Source of the DNA: Pseudomonas sp. Irchel 3E13
GTDB lineage: Bacteria > Pseudomonadota > Gammaproteobacteria > Pseudomonadales > Pseudomonadaceae
NCBI RefSeq assembly: GCF_900187455.1
Contig: NZ_FYDX01000008.1
Span: 310,001 to 374,000, forward strand
DNA length: 64,000 bases
Direction: 5' to 3'
In this document: piece after piece, positions 41,157 to 52,300 of the stretch
Position numbering within the stretch: position 1 is the stretch's first letter
Layout of the letters: each line of letters opens with the position of its first letter
Translations under genes and position numbers: made by a program
Notes under the pieces: generated by a model
Database searches by the model: none
Told to the model about the DNA's origin: nothing
Seen by the model: the letters and a program-made list of their open reading frames with translations, nothing else

Positions 41157-42200
41157 GTGGTTGAAAGAAGGCATTTCAGTGATGCCCTGCAGGGCTCCAA
41201 CCTGCGCTTCACGGGCGAAAAAGGGCAGGCGACCATCGCTCAGGGCCGGGTCGGTTTTATCCTGCTCGAGCATTTTTCCCTGCCGGCCTTCACCCAGGCC
41301 CTCGATACCCTGGTGACCGCCAACCTGATCCAGGCGGCATCTTTCACCACCCGCACCTTTACCCTCGATGGCGGTTCCCGGGTCAGCGACCTGGGGTTGG
41401 TGATCTGCCCGGACGCCCCGTTGAATGCCGCGAGCCTGGACGATCTGGATCTGTTGGTGGTGTGCGGCGGCTTGCGCACGGTGCTCAAGCCGATCCCGGA
41501 GCTGACCCAGATCCTCCAGCGTGCCGCCGAAAAGCAGGTGGCGCTGGCCGGCCTGTGGAATGGCGCGTGGTTCCTCGGCCAGGCCGGGCTGCTCGATGGC
41601 CACCGCTGCGCCGTGCACCCCGAACACCGCGGCGCGGTGGCCGAGATCGCCAGGGACAGCCAGGTCACCAGCGAAAGCTACATGGTCGACCGCGACCGCC
41701 TGACCGCCGCGAGCCCGGCGGGGGCGTTCCACATGGTCCTGGAGTGGATCAACACCTTGCATGGTCGGGGCATGGTTGACGCCATCGTCGATATTCTTGC
41801 CTTCGAAGAGTCCCGCTACCGTCGGGCGCGGCCGACCTTGCACGAGAAAATGAGCGAGCCGCTGCGCGAAGCCATCAACCTGATGAGCGCCAACATCGAA
41901 GAGCCCCTGAGCCAGGATCAACTGGCCCATTACGTCGGCCGTTCGAAACGGCAGATCGGCCGGTTGTTCATGACCCAGCTCGGCACCACGCCGGTGCGCT
42001 ATTACCTGGAACTGCGCATCACCGAAAGCCGGCGACTGTTGCAGCATTCCGACCTGCAACTGATCGAGGTTGCCCTGGCTTGCGGCTTCGTCTCGCCCAG
42101 CCATTTCAGCAAGTGCTATGCGTCCTTTTATGGCTACGGGCCGTCGAAGGAGCTTCGCCATGGGCTGGTGAAGGGCAAGAAGGTGGACGAGGTGAAGTGA
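41157..42200 (+). CDS. GlxA-type AraC-family regulator (DJ-1/PfpI domain plus HTH)
   Basis: 347 residues from GTG 41157 (GAGG eight bases upstream); there is no in-frame ATG before the conserved start. The N-terminal DJ-1/PfpI-like domain (VGFILLEHFSLPAFTQALDTLVTANLI; LVVCGGLRTV; GLWNGAWFLGQAGLLDG) has Trp-Asn at the elbow where amidotransferases have Cys, so it senses rather than catalyses. The C-terminal AraC double helix-turn-helix is complete (LSQDQLAHYVGRSKRQIGRLFMTQLGTTPVRYYLELRITESRRLL ... IEVALACGFVSPSHFSKCYASFYGYGPS). Related to CdhR/GbdR-type regulators of quaternary-amine catabolism; the target is not evident here. Confidence 0.9.
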   Translation: MVERRHFSDALQGSNLRFTGEKGQATIAQGRVGFILLEHFSLPAFTQALDTLVTANLIQAASFTTRTFTLDGGSRVSDLGLVICPDAPLNAASLDDLDLLVVCGGLRTVLKPIPELTQILQRAAEKQVALAGLWNGAWFLGQAGLLDGHRCAVHPEHRGAVAEIARDSQVTSESYMVDRDRLTAASPAGAFHMVLEWINTLHGRGMVDAIVDILAFEESRYRRARPTLHEKMSEPLREAINLMSANIEEPLSQDQLAHYVGRSKRQIGRLFMTQLGTTPVRYYLELRITESRRLLQHSDLQLIEVALACGFVSPSHFSKCYASFYGYGPSKELRHGLVKGKKVDEVK

Positions 42201-42235
42201 GCGAGGGGCAGAATTGCGGGTGTTGCTGACTGCCC

Positions 42236-42255
42236 CATCGCCGGCAAGCGGAGTG
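42236..42255. repeat. Half REP sequence
   Basis: CATCGCCGGCAAGCGGAGTG is close to the left arm of the REP at 5895 (CATCGCCGGCAAGCCGGGTC) but has no matching second arm here. A solitary or decayed REP unit between convergent genes. Confidence 0.5.
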
Positions 42256-42261
42256 CCGCCT

Positions 42262-45200
42262 TTAACCAATCACATACTGCAACACCACTTCCAGCGGATG
42301 GCGCAACTGCTTGTCCGCCAGTCGCTTGACCTGGCTACGGCACGAATACCCGGTCGCCAGCGGCTCGCCTTCCTTCTCCAGCTTGCCGGCCCAGGACTGC
42401 TCGAAAATGGTTTTCGAGGTTTCCTGATTACGTGCTTCATGGCCGTAGGTGCCGGACATCCCGCAGCAGCCCGTCGCTTCGGTCGCGAGTTTCAGGCCCA
42501 GGCGCGCGAACACTTGTTCCCACTGTTTGGTACTGGCCGGTACGTTGGTCTTCTCGGTGCAGTGGGCCATCAGGCGGAAGTTGGCCGTCTTGCCGCCGAC
42601 GTGCTCGGGCAGCACATCCATCAGCCATTCCTGCGGCAGCAGCACGTTCGGGCAGCCTTCCAGGCCGGGGACTTTCTGGTATTCCTGGCGATAGACCAGG
42701 GTCATCGCCGGGTCCAGGCCCACCAGCGGCACGCCGCAGTCGGCCAGGGCCTTGAGCTGGGTGCCGTTGCGGATCGCCGCTTTGGCGAAGGCGCCAAGGA
42801 AGCCCTGCACGTGCAGCGGTTTGCCGTTGGCGCTGTACGGGGCGAGGAACACCTTGTGGCCGAGGCGGTGGGCGAGGTCGATGAACGACGCCAGCAGCGG
42901 CGTTTCGAAGTAGCGGGTGAAGGCGTCCTGGACCAGCACGATACTGCGCTCGCGCTGTGCCGGGGTCAGTTCGCGCAGGGCCGGTACGCTGGCGGCGCGG
43001 ACGTTGCAGCGGGTCAGGGTGGCCTGGAAGTTGAAGCGGCTGATCAGCGGGCTGTCGACCATGCCGATCTGGTCCGCCAGCAGCTTGCTCACCCATTTCG
43101 AGCCCATCACCGCGTTGTACAGCCCCGGCGCGTGGGCCAGGTACGGAATGGTGAATTCCAGCGAGCCGATCAGGTAGTCGCGCAGCGGACGCTGGTAGCG
43201 CTTGTGGTACAGCTCGAGGAAGCGCGAGCGGAAGTCCGGCACGTTGACCTTGATCGGGCACTGCCCCGCGCAGGACTTGCACGCCAGACAGCCGGCCATG
43301 GCGTCGTAGACCTCATGCGAGAAATCGGCCTGGCCACGTTGCTGGGCGCGGCTGTTGCGCAGACGTTGCGGCAGGCCCTTGAGCCAGGACGCCTTGTTCT
43401 GCGCGGCAGCCAGCACGTCGATATTGGCCGCGCCTTGCAGGCGCAGCCATTCGCGGATCAGCGAGGCGCGGCCCTTGGGCGAGTGACGGCGTTCGCGGGT
43501 GGCTTTCCACGACGGGCACATGGCGTCGTCGGGGTCGAAGTTGTAGCAGGCGCCGTTGCCGTTGCAGTGCACCGCGCTGGCGTAGCTTTGCCAGACACGC
43601 TCGTCGATCTGCCGGTCGTGCTCGCCACGCAGCGGCGCTTCGTTGACCTTGATCAGGCCTTCGGCGCTGTCCGGCGGGGTGCAGATCTTGCCGGGGTTGA
43701 GCTGGTTGTGCGGGTCGAAGGCGCCTTTGAGGCGTTGCAGCGACGGGTACAGCGCGCCGAAGTAGGCGGGCACGTATTCCGAACGCAGGCCCTTGCCGTG
43801 CTCGCCCCAGAGCAGGCCGCCGTAGCGTTGGGTCAGCGCCGCCACGGCATCAGAAATCGGCTTGACCAGCGCGGCCTGGGCCGGGTCTTTCATGTCCAGC
43901 GCCGGGCGCACGTGGAGCACGCCGGCATCGACGTGGCCGAACATGCCGTAGGTCAGGCCGTAGCCGTCGAGCAGGGCGCGGAACTCGGTGATGTAGTCGG
44001 CCAGTTGCTCCGGCGGCACTGCGGTGTCTTCCACGAACGGCTGCGGGCGCACTTCACCCTCGACGTTGCCGAGCAACCCCACCGAGCGCTTGCGCATGGT
44101 GTAGACCTTGGTCACCGCGGCGGAACCTTCGGCCAAAGTGTGGCCGAGGCGCTCGACGCTGCGGTCGGCCTGCAGGTGGTCGATAAAGGCGGCGACCCGG
44201 GCGTTGACCTCGTCCGGCTGATCGCCGCAGAACTCCACCAGGTTGATGCCCAGCGTCGGTTTCTCGGGGTCGGCCGGGAAATATTCGGCGACGCTGTGCC
44301 AGACGATGTCCTGCATCGCCAGCATCAGCACCCGCGAGTCCACCGTCTCGATCGACAGCGGCTTGTGCGCCATCAGCGCATTGGCGTCGCGCAGGGCGTC
44401 CATGAAGCTGACGTAGCGGACGTTGACCAGCACCGCGTATTTCGGGATCGGCAGCACATTGAGCTTGGCTTCGACCACATAGCCCAGCGAGCCCTCGGCG
44501 CCGCACAGCACGCTGTTGAGGTTGAACAGGCCGGCGTCGTCGCGCAGGTGCGCGAGGTCGTAGCCGGTCAGGCAGCGGTTCAGTTTGGGGAAGGTGCTTT
44601 CGATCAGCTCGCCCTGGGTTTCCTGGATCTCGCGGGCCATGCGGTAGACCTCGCCAACCCGGCCGGGCAGGGCGCAGGCGGCGTCCAGCGTGGCGTCATC
44701 GATCGGCAGGCTGTGCAGGCGCTCGCCGCCGAGCAGCACGCTGTGCAGTTCCAGCACGTGGTCGCGGGTCTTGCCGTAGGTGCAACTGCCCTGGCCGCTG
44801 GCGTCGGTGTTGATCATGCCGCCGACGGTGGCGCGGTTGGAGGTGGACAGCTCCGGGGCGAAGAACAGCCCATGGGGTTTCAGCGCGGCGTTGAGCTGGT
44901 CCTTGACCACCCCGGCCTGGACCCGCACCCAGCGCTCCTCGACGTTGATTTCGAGGATGCTGTTCATGTGCCGCGACAAGTCGACGACGATGCCGTCGGT
45001 CAGTGACTGGCCGTTGGTGCCGGTGCCGCCGCCGCGCGGGGTCAGCTTGATCTGCTGGAAACGCGGCTCGGCCATCAGCGTGGCGACCCGCGCCACGTCG
45101 TCGGCATCCCGCGGGAACACCGCGGCCTGGGGCAGGCGCTGGTAGATGGAGTTGTCGGTGGCGAGCACCGTGCGGGTGCCGTAGTCGGTGCTGAACTGGC

Positions 45201-45282
45201 CACGGAAACCGGCGGCGCGCAGGGCATCGAGAAACGCGGTGTAGTCGGTGGCAGGTGCGCTCACCGGCAGTTGGGCGATCAT
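42262..45282 (-). CDS. ydiJ: FAD-linked / iron-sulfur dehydrogenase, YdiJ-like (D-2-hydroxyglutarate dehydrogenase type)
   Basis: 1006 residues, the size of YdiJ. N-terminal FAD-binding oxidase domain (TPRGGGTGTNGQSLTDGIVVDLSRHMN; GGMINTDASGQGSCTYGKTRDHVL), the C-terminal FAD-oxidase half ending near FDPHNQLNPGKIC, then iron-sulfur motifs (CNGNGACYNFDPDDAMCPS and CLACKSCAGQCP) and the CCG domain (MAHCTEKT ... CCGMSGTYGHE). YdiJ-type enzymes oxidise D-2-hydroxyglutarate or similar D-2-hydroxyacids. Start at ATG 45282; a GTG directly precedes it. Divergent from a LysR gene that probably controls it, with a dyad between. Confidence 0.93.
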   Translation of the reverse strand: MIAQLPVSAPATDYTAFLDALRAAGFRGQFSTDYGTRTVLATDNSIYQRLPQAAVFPRDADDVARVATLMAEPRFQQIKLTPRGGGTGTNGQSLTDGIVVDLSRHMNSILEINVEERWVRVQAGVVKDQLNAALKPHGLFFAPELSTSNRATVGGMINTDASGQGSCTYGKTRDHVLELHSVLLGGERLHSLPIDDATLDAACALPGRVGEVYRMAREIQETQGELIESTFPKLNRCLTGYDLAHLRDDAGLFNLNSVLCGAEGSLGYVVEAKLNVLPIPKYAVLVNVRYVSFMDALRDANALMAHKPLSIETVDSRVLMLAMQDIVWHSVAEYFPADPEKPTLGINLVEFCGDQPDEVNARVAAFIDHLQADRSVERLGHTLAEGSAAVTKVYTMRKRSVGLLGNVEGEVRPQPFVEDTAVPPEQLADYITEFRALLDGYGLTYGMFGHVDAGVLHVRPALDMKDPAQAALVKPISDAVAALTQRYGGLLWGEHGKGLRSEYVPAYFGALYPSLQRLKGAFDPHNQLNPGKICTPPDSAEGLIKVNEAPLRGEHDRQIDERVWQSYASAVHCNGNGACYNFDPDDAMCPSWKATRERRHSPKGRASLIREWLRLQGAANIDVLAAAQNKASWLKGLPQRLRNSRAQQRGQADFSHEVYDAMAGCLACKSCAGQCPIKVNVPDFRSRFLELYHKRYQRPLRDYLIGSLEFTIPYLAHAPGLYNAVMGSKWVSKLLADQIGMVDSPLISRFNFQATLTRCNVRAASVPALRELTPAQRERSIVLVQDAFTRYFETPLLASFIDLAHRLGHKVFLAPYSANGKPLHVQGFLGAFAKAAIRNGTQLKALADCGVPLVGLDPAMTLVYRQEYQKVPGLEGCPNVLLPQEWLMDVLPEHVGGKTANFRLMAHCTEKTNVPASTKQWEQVFARLGLKLATEATGCCGMSGTYGHEARNQETSKTIFEQSWAGKLEKEGEPLATGYSCRSQVKRLADKQLRHPLEVVLQYVIG

Positions 45283-45319
45283 CACGGGATGGCCTCTTTA
45301 TAGGTCGGGCTAATCATGA

Positions 45320-45338
45320 ATACCTGACGTGAAGGTAT
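45320..45338. promoter_or_regulatory. LysR-type dyad between ydiJ and lysR genes
   Basis: ATACCT-N7-AGGTAT is a perfect six-base inverted repeat containing the T-N11-A pattern of LysR recognition sites. It lies 38 bases upstream of the ydiJ-like start and 98 bases upstream of the LysR start, a usual position for a divergent LysR-target pair. Confidence 0.65.
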
Positions 45339-45435
45339 GGTCAGTACGTCGCCAGGTAGTGGATGATGCCAATGATTCCCGAGTCTTGCGCGGCGCACAA
45401 ACGGATAATGGCGCGGCCTTTGATGAGTTTTATGA

Positions 45436-46332
45436 ATGAATTACCGAAACTTGACCCCGTCGATGTCGCTGCTGCTGGCATTCGAGGCCGCGGCCCGGCA
45501 TGAAAGCTACACCCGCGCGGCAGTGGAATTGTCCCTGACCCAGAGCGCGGTGAGTCGCCAGGTCCAGGCCCTGGAGCAGCAATTGGGGGTGGTGCTGTTC
45601 CGCCGCGAAGGGCGCACGGTCAAGCTCACCGAGGTGGGCCGGGTCTACCAGCGGGAGATCAGCGAGGCCCTGGGCCGGATCCGCAGCGCCACCCTGCATG
45701 CCATCGCCCACCAGGCCGGCGGCGGCAACCTGCGCCTGGCGACGCTGCCGACCTTCGGCTCGAAATGGCTGCTGCCGCGTCTGCACGAGTTCTATCGCCG
45801 CCACCCCGAAGTGCTGGTGCACATCAATTCCCGGATCGAACCGGTGGACTTCGCCACCAGCGGCATCGACGCCGCCATCGTCGTTGCCAGCGGCGACCAG
45901 CCGGGGCTGATCTGTCACCGGCTGCACGCCGAGGAGTTGGTGGTGATCCTGTCACCGGCGCTGGCGGCTTCTCGCGAGGTGTGGACGCCCGAGGTGATCA
46001 GCCGTCAGCCGCTGCTTAGCGTCGCCAACAACCCGCATGCCTGGGGCGACTGGTTCACCCACCATGGCCTGGCCCATCAGGCCATGCGCCTGGGCCCGAG
46101 TTTCGAACTGACTTCGCACCTGATCCAGGCCGTGCGCGCGGATATCGGCATCGGCCTGGTGCCGCGGATCCTCATCACCGATGAACTGGCCGACGGCACG
46201 CTCGCCATCCCGGTGCAGCCCTATGCCAGCGCCCGCAGCTATTACCTGGTGTACCCGCCGCGCAACCAGTCGCTGCCGGCGTTGGAGGCGTTTCGCGAAT
46301 GGTTGCTGGAGGAGCCGGATATGCGGGCTTGA
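45436..46332 (+). CDS. LysR-family regulator (GcvA-like)
   Basis: 298 residues. N-terminal winged helix (LTPSMSLLLAFEAAARHESYTRAAVELSLTQSAVSRQVQALEQQLGVVLFRREGRTVKLTEVG) of the GcvA/AmpR-like group, then the effector domain (LRLATLPTFGSKWLLPRLHEFYRRHPEVLVHI). Divergent from the ydiJ-like gene; regulation of that gene by a 2-hydroxyacid is inferred from this layout and the T-N11-A dyad. Confidence 0.93.
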   Translation: MNYRNLTPSMSLLLAFEAAARHESYTRAAVELSLTQSAVSRQVQALEQQLGVVLFRREGRTVKLTEVGRVYQREISEALGRIRSATLHAIAHQAGGGNLRLATLPTFGSKWLLPRLHEFYRRHPEVLVHINSRIEPVDFATSGIDAAIVVASGDQPGLICHRLHAEELVVILSPALAASREVWTPEVISRQPLLSVANNPHAWGDWFTHHGLAHQAMRLGPSFELTSHLIQAVRADIGIGLVPRILITDELADGTLAIPVQPYASARSYYLVYPPRNQSLPALEAFREWLLEEPDMRA

Positions 46333-46354
46333 GGGCGCTGAAAAACCAGCGCCC
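46333..46354. terminator. Hairpin between convergent LysR gene and giant gene
   Basis: GGGCGCTG-AAAAAC-CAGCGCCC forms an eight-base perfect stem directly after the LysR stop and 15 bases after the giant gene's stop on the other strand. On the minus strand the loop is GTTTTT. Shared bidirectional terminator-like structure without a classical trailing T-run. Confidence 0.55.
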
Positions 46355-46368
46355 GGTCGCCAATCACC

Positions 46369-49300
46369 TCACCGATCCTGATCCAGCACCAACGGCAAAT
46401 ACAGGTTGGCAATCGACAACAGTGGCCGCTGATCCTCTTCCAGTGATGAATACAAGGTCAGCGAGAACAGCCACTCACCCCCTTCACGTTGCGGGTTGAC
46501 CTGCCCATACCAGGTGTCCACCGCTGTCTGCAGATTACCCGCCGTCCCATCATCGAGAATCTGGTTGGGATACAGGTACACCGGAGTCTCGCTGACCAGC
46601 CCGTGGCTCGGGTCCTCCGGGTCGGTTGCCAGTTCATAGGCATAGGCCACGCCGAGGGTGACGCTCAGTTCACCCGCGCTGGCGGCGGCACCGAACAGGG
46701 TGTCGAACGCGGTTTGTAGCGCGGCGCTGACGGTGGTCGGTGTAGTGCTCAGCGGCACGCGCTGGTCCCAGGCGTTGAATGGCGTTGCGACGCTGGCGGC
46801 TTCCACCCGGTCGGTCTGGAAGACGAACGCCGGGTTGGTCGCGGGGCCGTCGGCACCGAGCAGTTTCTGGTTGCGCCGGACCAGGATCGAGCCGGTCGCG
46901 TTCTGCCAGCGAGCCACGTTGAGGCCGACGAAACTCAGGCTGAAGGTGGGCCAGGATGCCGGCACCTGGGCATCGTCCGGCACCCGGTACAGCGACTCCG
47001 TCGCCGAAACGTCCTCGCGCAGCAAGGTGACACTCAGGCCCGCCGCGGTGAGGGCGGCGACCTCTGGCCAGTTGCCGTCCGGGCCGATGTCGGCGCTGGC
47101 GGCGGTCAGGCTCAGGCTGGCGACTTCGCGGCTGCCGACTTCGGAACCGTCGCGGTCGGTTACCCGCGCCTGGAAGCTGAACTGGTCGCTGTCGCCGTTC
47201 TGCGCCAGGGTGTTCGGCGTACTGACCAGGCGCTCGGTCCATTTGCCGGCCACGGCGCTGGCGAGGTCGCGCAAGGTATCCGCGGCATTGCTCTGGGTCG
47301 GCGTCAGTGGCCCGGCGTCGGGCAGGGCGCCGAGGATTTCCCAGAGCGGATCGGCCACTGCCACATAGCGCGCCAATTGCACGAACAGGTCTTCGTCACT
47401 GGTGGCAAGGAGCATTTGCTGGCCCGGGTGCAGGTTGTAGCGGAAGGTCAGGCTGACATCGTCCTGTTCGGCGTGTTCGTGGGAGTAGGTAAAGCGGTGA
47501 TCCCACAGCGGCATGCTCGCCAGGGTGGCCGGGCTGTCTACCCGCAGGTTGGCGCGCAGGCGCTGGCTGCGCAGGTTCTGCCGCAACGCGGGGCTGAGGG
47601 CGGTGGCCGTGGCGCGCTGCTCGACGATCACCGGCAACGCCGGGAAGTTGCGCAGCGGGATCGGCACCGAGACTTCGCCCAGGTGGGTGGTCAGCGCAGC
47701 CGGCAGGTTGGCGCCACCCAACGGCGGCACGAAGGTCAGCCATTGCGAGGCGGCATAGCCGTCGGGCAGGCCGGCGGTGCTGATATTGCGCTCCATGTCG
47801 GTGATGCCGAAGGCCATGTTGGCGGTGACCGCCCGGTGCGTGGCCGGGTCGGACTCGGTCAGCAGCAGGGTGATGAAGGGCGAGAAGTCGGTCAGCCAGC
47901 ACTTGCCCGCGCTCATACTCCACGAGCGGTCTTCGCCGCCGCTGGTGACCTGGACGCCGCCGTACAGATCGGCCGGCAGCAGGCCGCTGGCGGCGTCTTG
48001 CCACGGCGAGGTCACGCTGCGGTTCAGTTGCACCAGGGTCGAGGCGCTCCAGGCTCGCGACAGGCTGACCCCCAGTTGTTGCTCCAGGGTGGTGGCCGCC
48101 GCGGCCTGACCGCTGACGGTGTCGGGATCGCTGATTTCCAGCACCGCTGCCAGGCCTTCGGGGATCGAGCCGGCGAGGCTGCGCTTGACGGCCACCAGGT
48201 CGCTGAGGGTCTGCCGGGTGTCCACGCTGCGGTACAGCGCGGCGGCGTTGCTCGCCCCGAGAATGCGGTCGACATCGGAAAGGAAGCGGCTGGCCCACGG
48301 CTCGACATCGATGCCCTGGAAGTCGCGTTCGCTGCTTGCCGTGGACAGCGTGCCGTCCGCCAGCAAGGCCTGGATCGGTACGTCCTGGCGGCTGACCAGG
48401 CTTTTGTACAACGGGGTCAGGGCGAAGAAGCGTGGCTGCGGTCCCGCCGCGCCGGGCACCGTGGTGGTGCCGGCGATGGTCAGGGCGCTGATGCCTGCCG
48501 GGCCGAAGTCCACGGCCCAGAGGTCGCGGCTGTCTTCGAGGGCGCGGCCGGTGGCGATGCGTAGTTGCGGCAGTGCGGTACGCATGGCGACGATAAAGGC
48601 GTTGAAGGCCAGGCCGCCGCCTTCATCCTCGGCCACCGGTGCCTGCGGCGCCGGGATCAGGCTGCTGCTGGTGGCGACACCGCTGCCATCGTCGGCGGCG
48701 AAGTCCGGGTTGATCAGCGCCGCGGGACGGCTCAGTTGCAGATGGACACTGAGCGGGAATGACGGTCCCGGATAAGGGCCCTGCGCACCGATCGGCAGGC
48801 TGATGCGCACCGTGGCCGGTGGCACCAGGGCCCGTGCGTCGGCGGCGAACAACGGTTGATCGAGGTTGGCCGGGGTCTCGACGATGACCTGGGCGTTGAC
48901 CTGCACGCCGGCTTCGGCGAAGCGCACGATCAGGCTGTTCAGGCAGTCGTTGGCCTGGGTCTCGACCTGCACCTCGCTTTGCGGCGCAGCGAGGCTGACG
49001 CCGGCGGCGATCAACCCCGGCGTGCCGGCGTTGGCCAAGGCAAAGGCCCCGGCGGAAACCCCCAGCAGCGCGGCAATCTGCGCTGGAGTGGTCGCGCTGG
49101 CAAACAGGGCCGGCGGGCAGATCAGCAGGGCATTGCTGGCCAGGGCACTGCTGTTGTCGCCGATGCTGGCGAGCAGGTCCGCCAGCGTCGCGCCCGCGGC
49201 TTGTTGCTGGAGCTGGGCCAACGTTGCGGCGAGGCTCTGGCCGCTGCTGGCGGTGGTGATGCTGTAGCTCACTCCGGACACGGCGATGAGCAACGTCACC

Positions 49301-52300
49301 CCGCCGGCGATCAGGCCGGGCATGTCCAGGTTGGCGTCGGCCAGGGCCTGGCTGGCGTCGGCAACGCCCCAGTCGAAACGCGGCGCGATGCTGTCGAGGC
49401 TGTCGCCGGCCTGCACGCTGTAAGGCACACGAAGCGCGCTGTCCGGCGCCGGCCAGGCCACCCGGCCGGGCAGGGCGAAGGCGCCGTCGGCGGGCACCGC
49501 CAGGTCCGGGTTGGCCTGCAACAGCAGTTCGGCCGGGCAGGCGTGGGCGTCGGCGAACTGGTGCAGGGTCTGTGCGCCATCGGCGGCGATGCCGGCACCG
49601 TCGTTGAAGTCGCCCAGGTAAAGCAGGGTGCCCATGTCGAACAGGTTAAGCGTGGCGGTGTTCAACGCCGCCAGCGCGGTCTGGTCGAGACCGCTGCCAT
49701 TGCGCGCCAGCGTGTCGTCATGGCCGGCGACCCACACCGTGCTGGAAATCATTTGGCTGGCCTGGAAAATCCCCGGCAGCGCCTGATGACTTTGCCCCAG
49801 GTCCGCCGCAGTGACGTTGACGCCCTGGCTGGCGAATGCCGCGCAGACATCCAGCAGCGAGCGGATCGGGTTGGGCGCGTCGCTTGTGGTGACGGTGATC
49901 GAGACCAGGGTGTCGTCGGACACGGCCACCGCGAAAGTGAAGCCCGGCGTGAGGATGGCCGCGCTGGCGTTGTCGCTGGCCAGCAGGCCCGGCAGGGTGC
50001 CGAGGGCGTTGGCCAGGGTCGCCAGGTTGGCGCTGCCGTCGCCGGTGCTGCGAGTCAGCGGCGGCGAGACCGCCAGCACCGCGCCGCTGCGCAGCGGCAG
50101 GTCGCCGTTGGCGGGCGAGGCTAGCAGCGTTTCGGCGCTGATCACCGGCCAACCGCTGGGGCGGGCGGTGCTGGCGATGGTCGTCGCGCTGTCGTTCTCG
50201 GCGACGATCGCGTAGGCCGGCACTGTCAATAGCGCTTGCGCGCCGAACAGTGCCTGCACCGGCACTTCGGCGTTGGCCACGGCCATTTCCGCCGGGCGCA
50301 GGCCGTAGTCCTGTTGCAGCGAGGTGAGGGTGGCGCCGGCCGGCGCGCGGGCAGCGCCGAGGCTGGCGGCGCTGGCGCTGAAGGCCTGGGCGGCGGCGGC
50401 GAAGCGCCACAGCGGTGCCTGTTCGATGCTGTGCGCTGCGCTGGTGTCGAGGCTGGTCGCGACGCTGGCGGTCAGCGGCTGGCCGAGTTGGTAATAGGCC
50501 TTGGCGTAGGCCTCGGCCTGCCGGTCGGCAGTGGCCGCAGCGGCGTCGCCGGGCTGGCTGGGCGACGGCATCACCGTGGCCGGGCGCGGTTCCAGGCTGA
50601 TCGTCAGGGTCACGGCGTCCTCGACGCGGGTCACCGCGTACGCGCTGACCAACGCCGGCCAGTCGCCGACGCCCAGCAACGGGTCGGTGTAGCCGCTGGG
50701 CAGGATGACCTGGCCCTGGCCAGCGGGCGGGGTGGCGGTCTGGTTGCCGAGAATGTCCTGGAAGGTCAGGTCGACGGTGGCGGACGGCAGGCTGGCGGCC
50801 CAGCCGAAACCCCGGTAGGGGTCGGCGTCCGGGTCCGGCAGGCCGGGCACCCGTGGCAGCGGCGACGGCGTGGCGAAGCGGTACAGCGGCAGCACCTGCT
50901 CATAGCGCCAATACGGATCGGCTTCCAGCGCTTCGCGTTTGTCCCGCAGCAGGCCACGGCGGATCAGGCGTTCGCGCTTCCAGGCGGACGGCGCGTTTTC
51001 CTCGACCGGGGTCGGCGGCGCCGGCATCCCGGAAGCTGGCATGGCAAAGGGCGAGCCGGCGACGGCCGGAATCGCCGCGCCAAGCAGGCTGAACAGGCGC
51101 CGCGCCTGCAGTTCGGCGCTGCTCGGGGTGTCTTCCGGCGGCGCTTCGAGGGTCAGGCTGAAGCCGACGCTGCCCGCCGGCACCAGGGCCTGGAGTTGGG
51201 TGTCGTCTTCGTTGTGGTCTTCGGCATAGAGGGTGCCGATGGTCGCGTCCAGTCCCGGCGCGATCAGCGCGCAGGTGTTGAACGGCAGCAGCGGACGGCC
51301 TTGCGGCGCCAGTGCCTGCTGGCTGCCGGCGATCACCAGCAGGTCGATGCTGGCGACGCCGTTGGCATCCAGGGCGCTGGCCGGCAGGCCGCTTTCCAGG
51401 CCGAAGGTGTAGCCGGTGCCGCCGACCACGCTGCCTTCCCAGAGCAGCGTGACGAACCGTTCCAGATCCGCCAGCGACGCGGCCGGGGTCGGCTGGTCGC
51501 CGTCGCGGGCGAGGCTGCGGACCCGACCGAGGCTGACGTCCGGCGAGCGCGGCACGCTTTCCGTGGACAGGTTGGCCTGGATCAGCCAGGTCTGCTCCGG
51601 CGTGCCCGCCAGCACACTGATGCCCGCAGCATTACCGGCGTTCGGCGCCGGTTGCGCGAGCACCTTGACCACGCTGCCGGCGCCTTGCCCGGTCGCCAGC
51701 CAGGCGCGCAAGGCGAGCAGGGTCGGGCGCTCGGCCTCGTCCACGCCTTGCAGGGCGAACAGGGTCAGGGCGTCGTCGATCTGTTTGATCGCGATCGGGA
51801 TCCGGCAGCCCCAGGTCGCGTTGCTCACGGTGACCGCATCGCGTCCGGCGGCGGCGCCTTGTTCGGTGGTCAGCAGGTCGTAGGCCACCGTCGAACCGGC
51901 GAGGGCCTTGGCCCGCAGGTCGGCGGGCAGCGGCCAGAGGGTCGGCTGGGCGCCCACGGGCGGGGCGTCCATGCCGGGGATCGGCAAGGCCACCGGGGTT
52001 TGCAGCTCGATGCGCTGGGTCAGGCCGTAGGCGCGTGGCGAAACCACGGCGAGGCGCATCGGCGCCGGGCCGTCGACCACCGGCAGGGTCAGGCTGGTGG
52101 CGGGGCCCATGGCGATGATCTCGGCGTTGCTGTAGCTGTACGCGAGGCTATCGACCACGGCAGTGGGCACCACCATGCCGGCGGGCGCGGCGGCGCGGGA
52201 AAGGAAGCCACTGTTCACCGCCTGGCGACCATCGGCGACGGTGCTGTCCACCAGGCTGATCCAGGTGCTCTGGGCGGTCAGGGTCATCTGCAAGGCAATG

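Noticed and set aside
42214..45006. 930-codon plus-strand frame opposite the ydiJ-like gene
   Set aside because: Shadow of the dehydrogenase, which has all FAD and Fe-S motifs on the minus strand.
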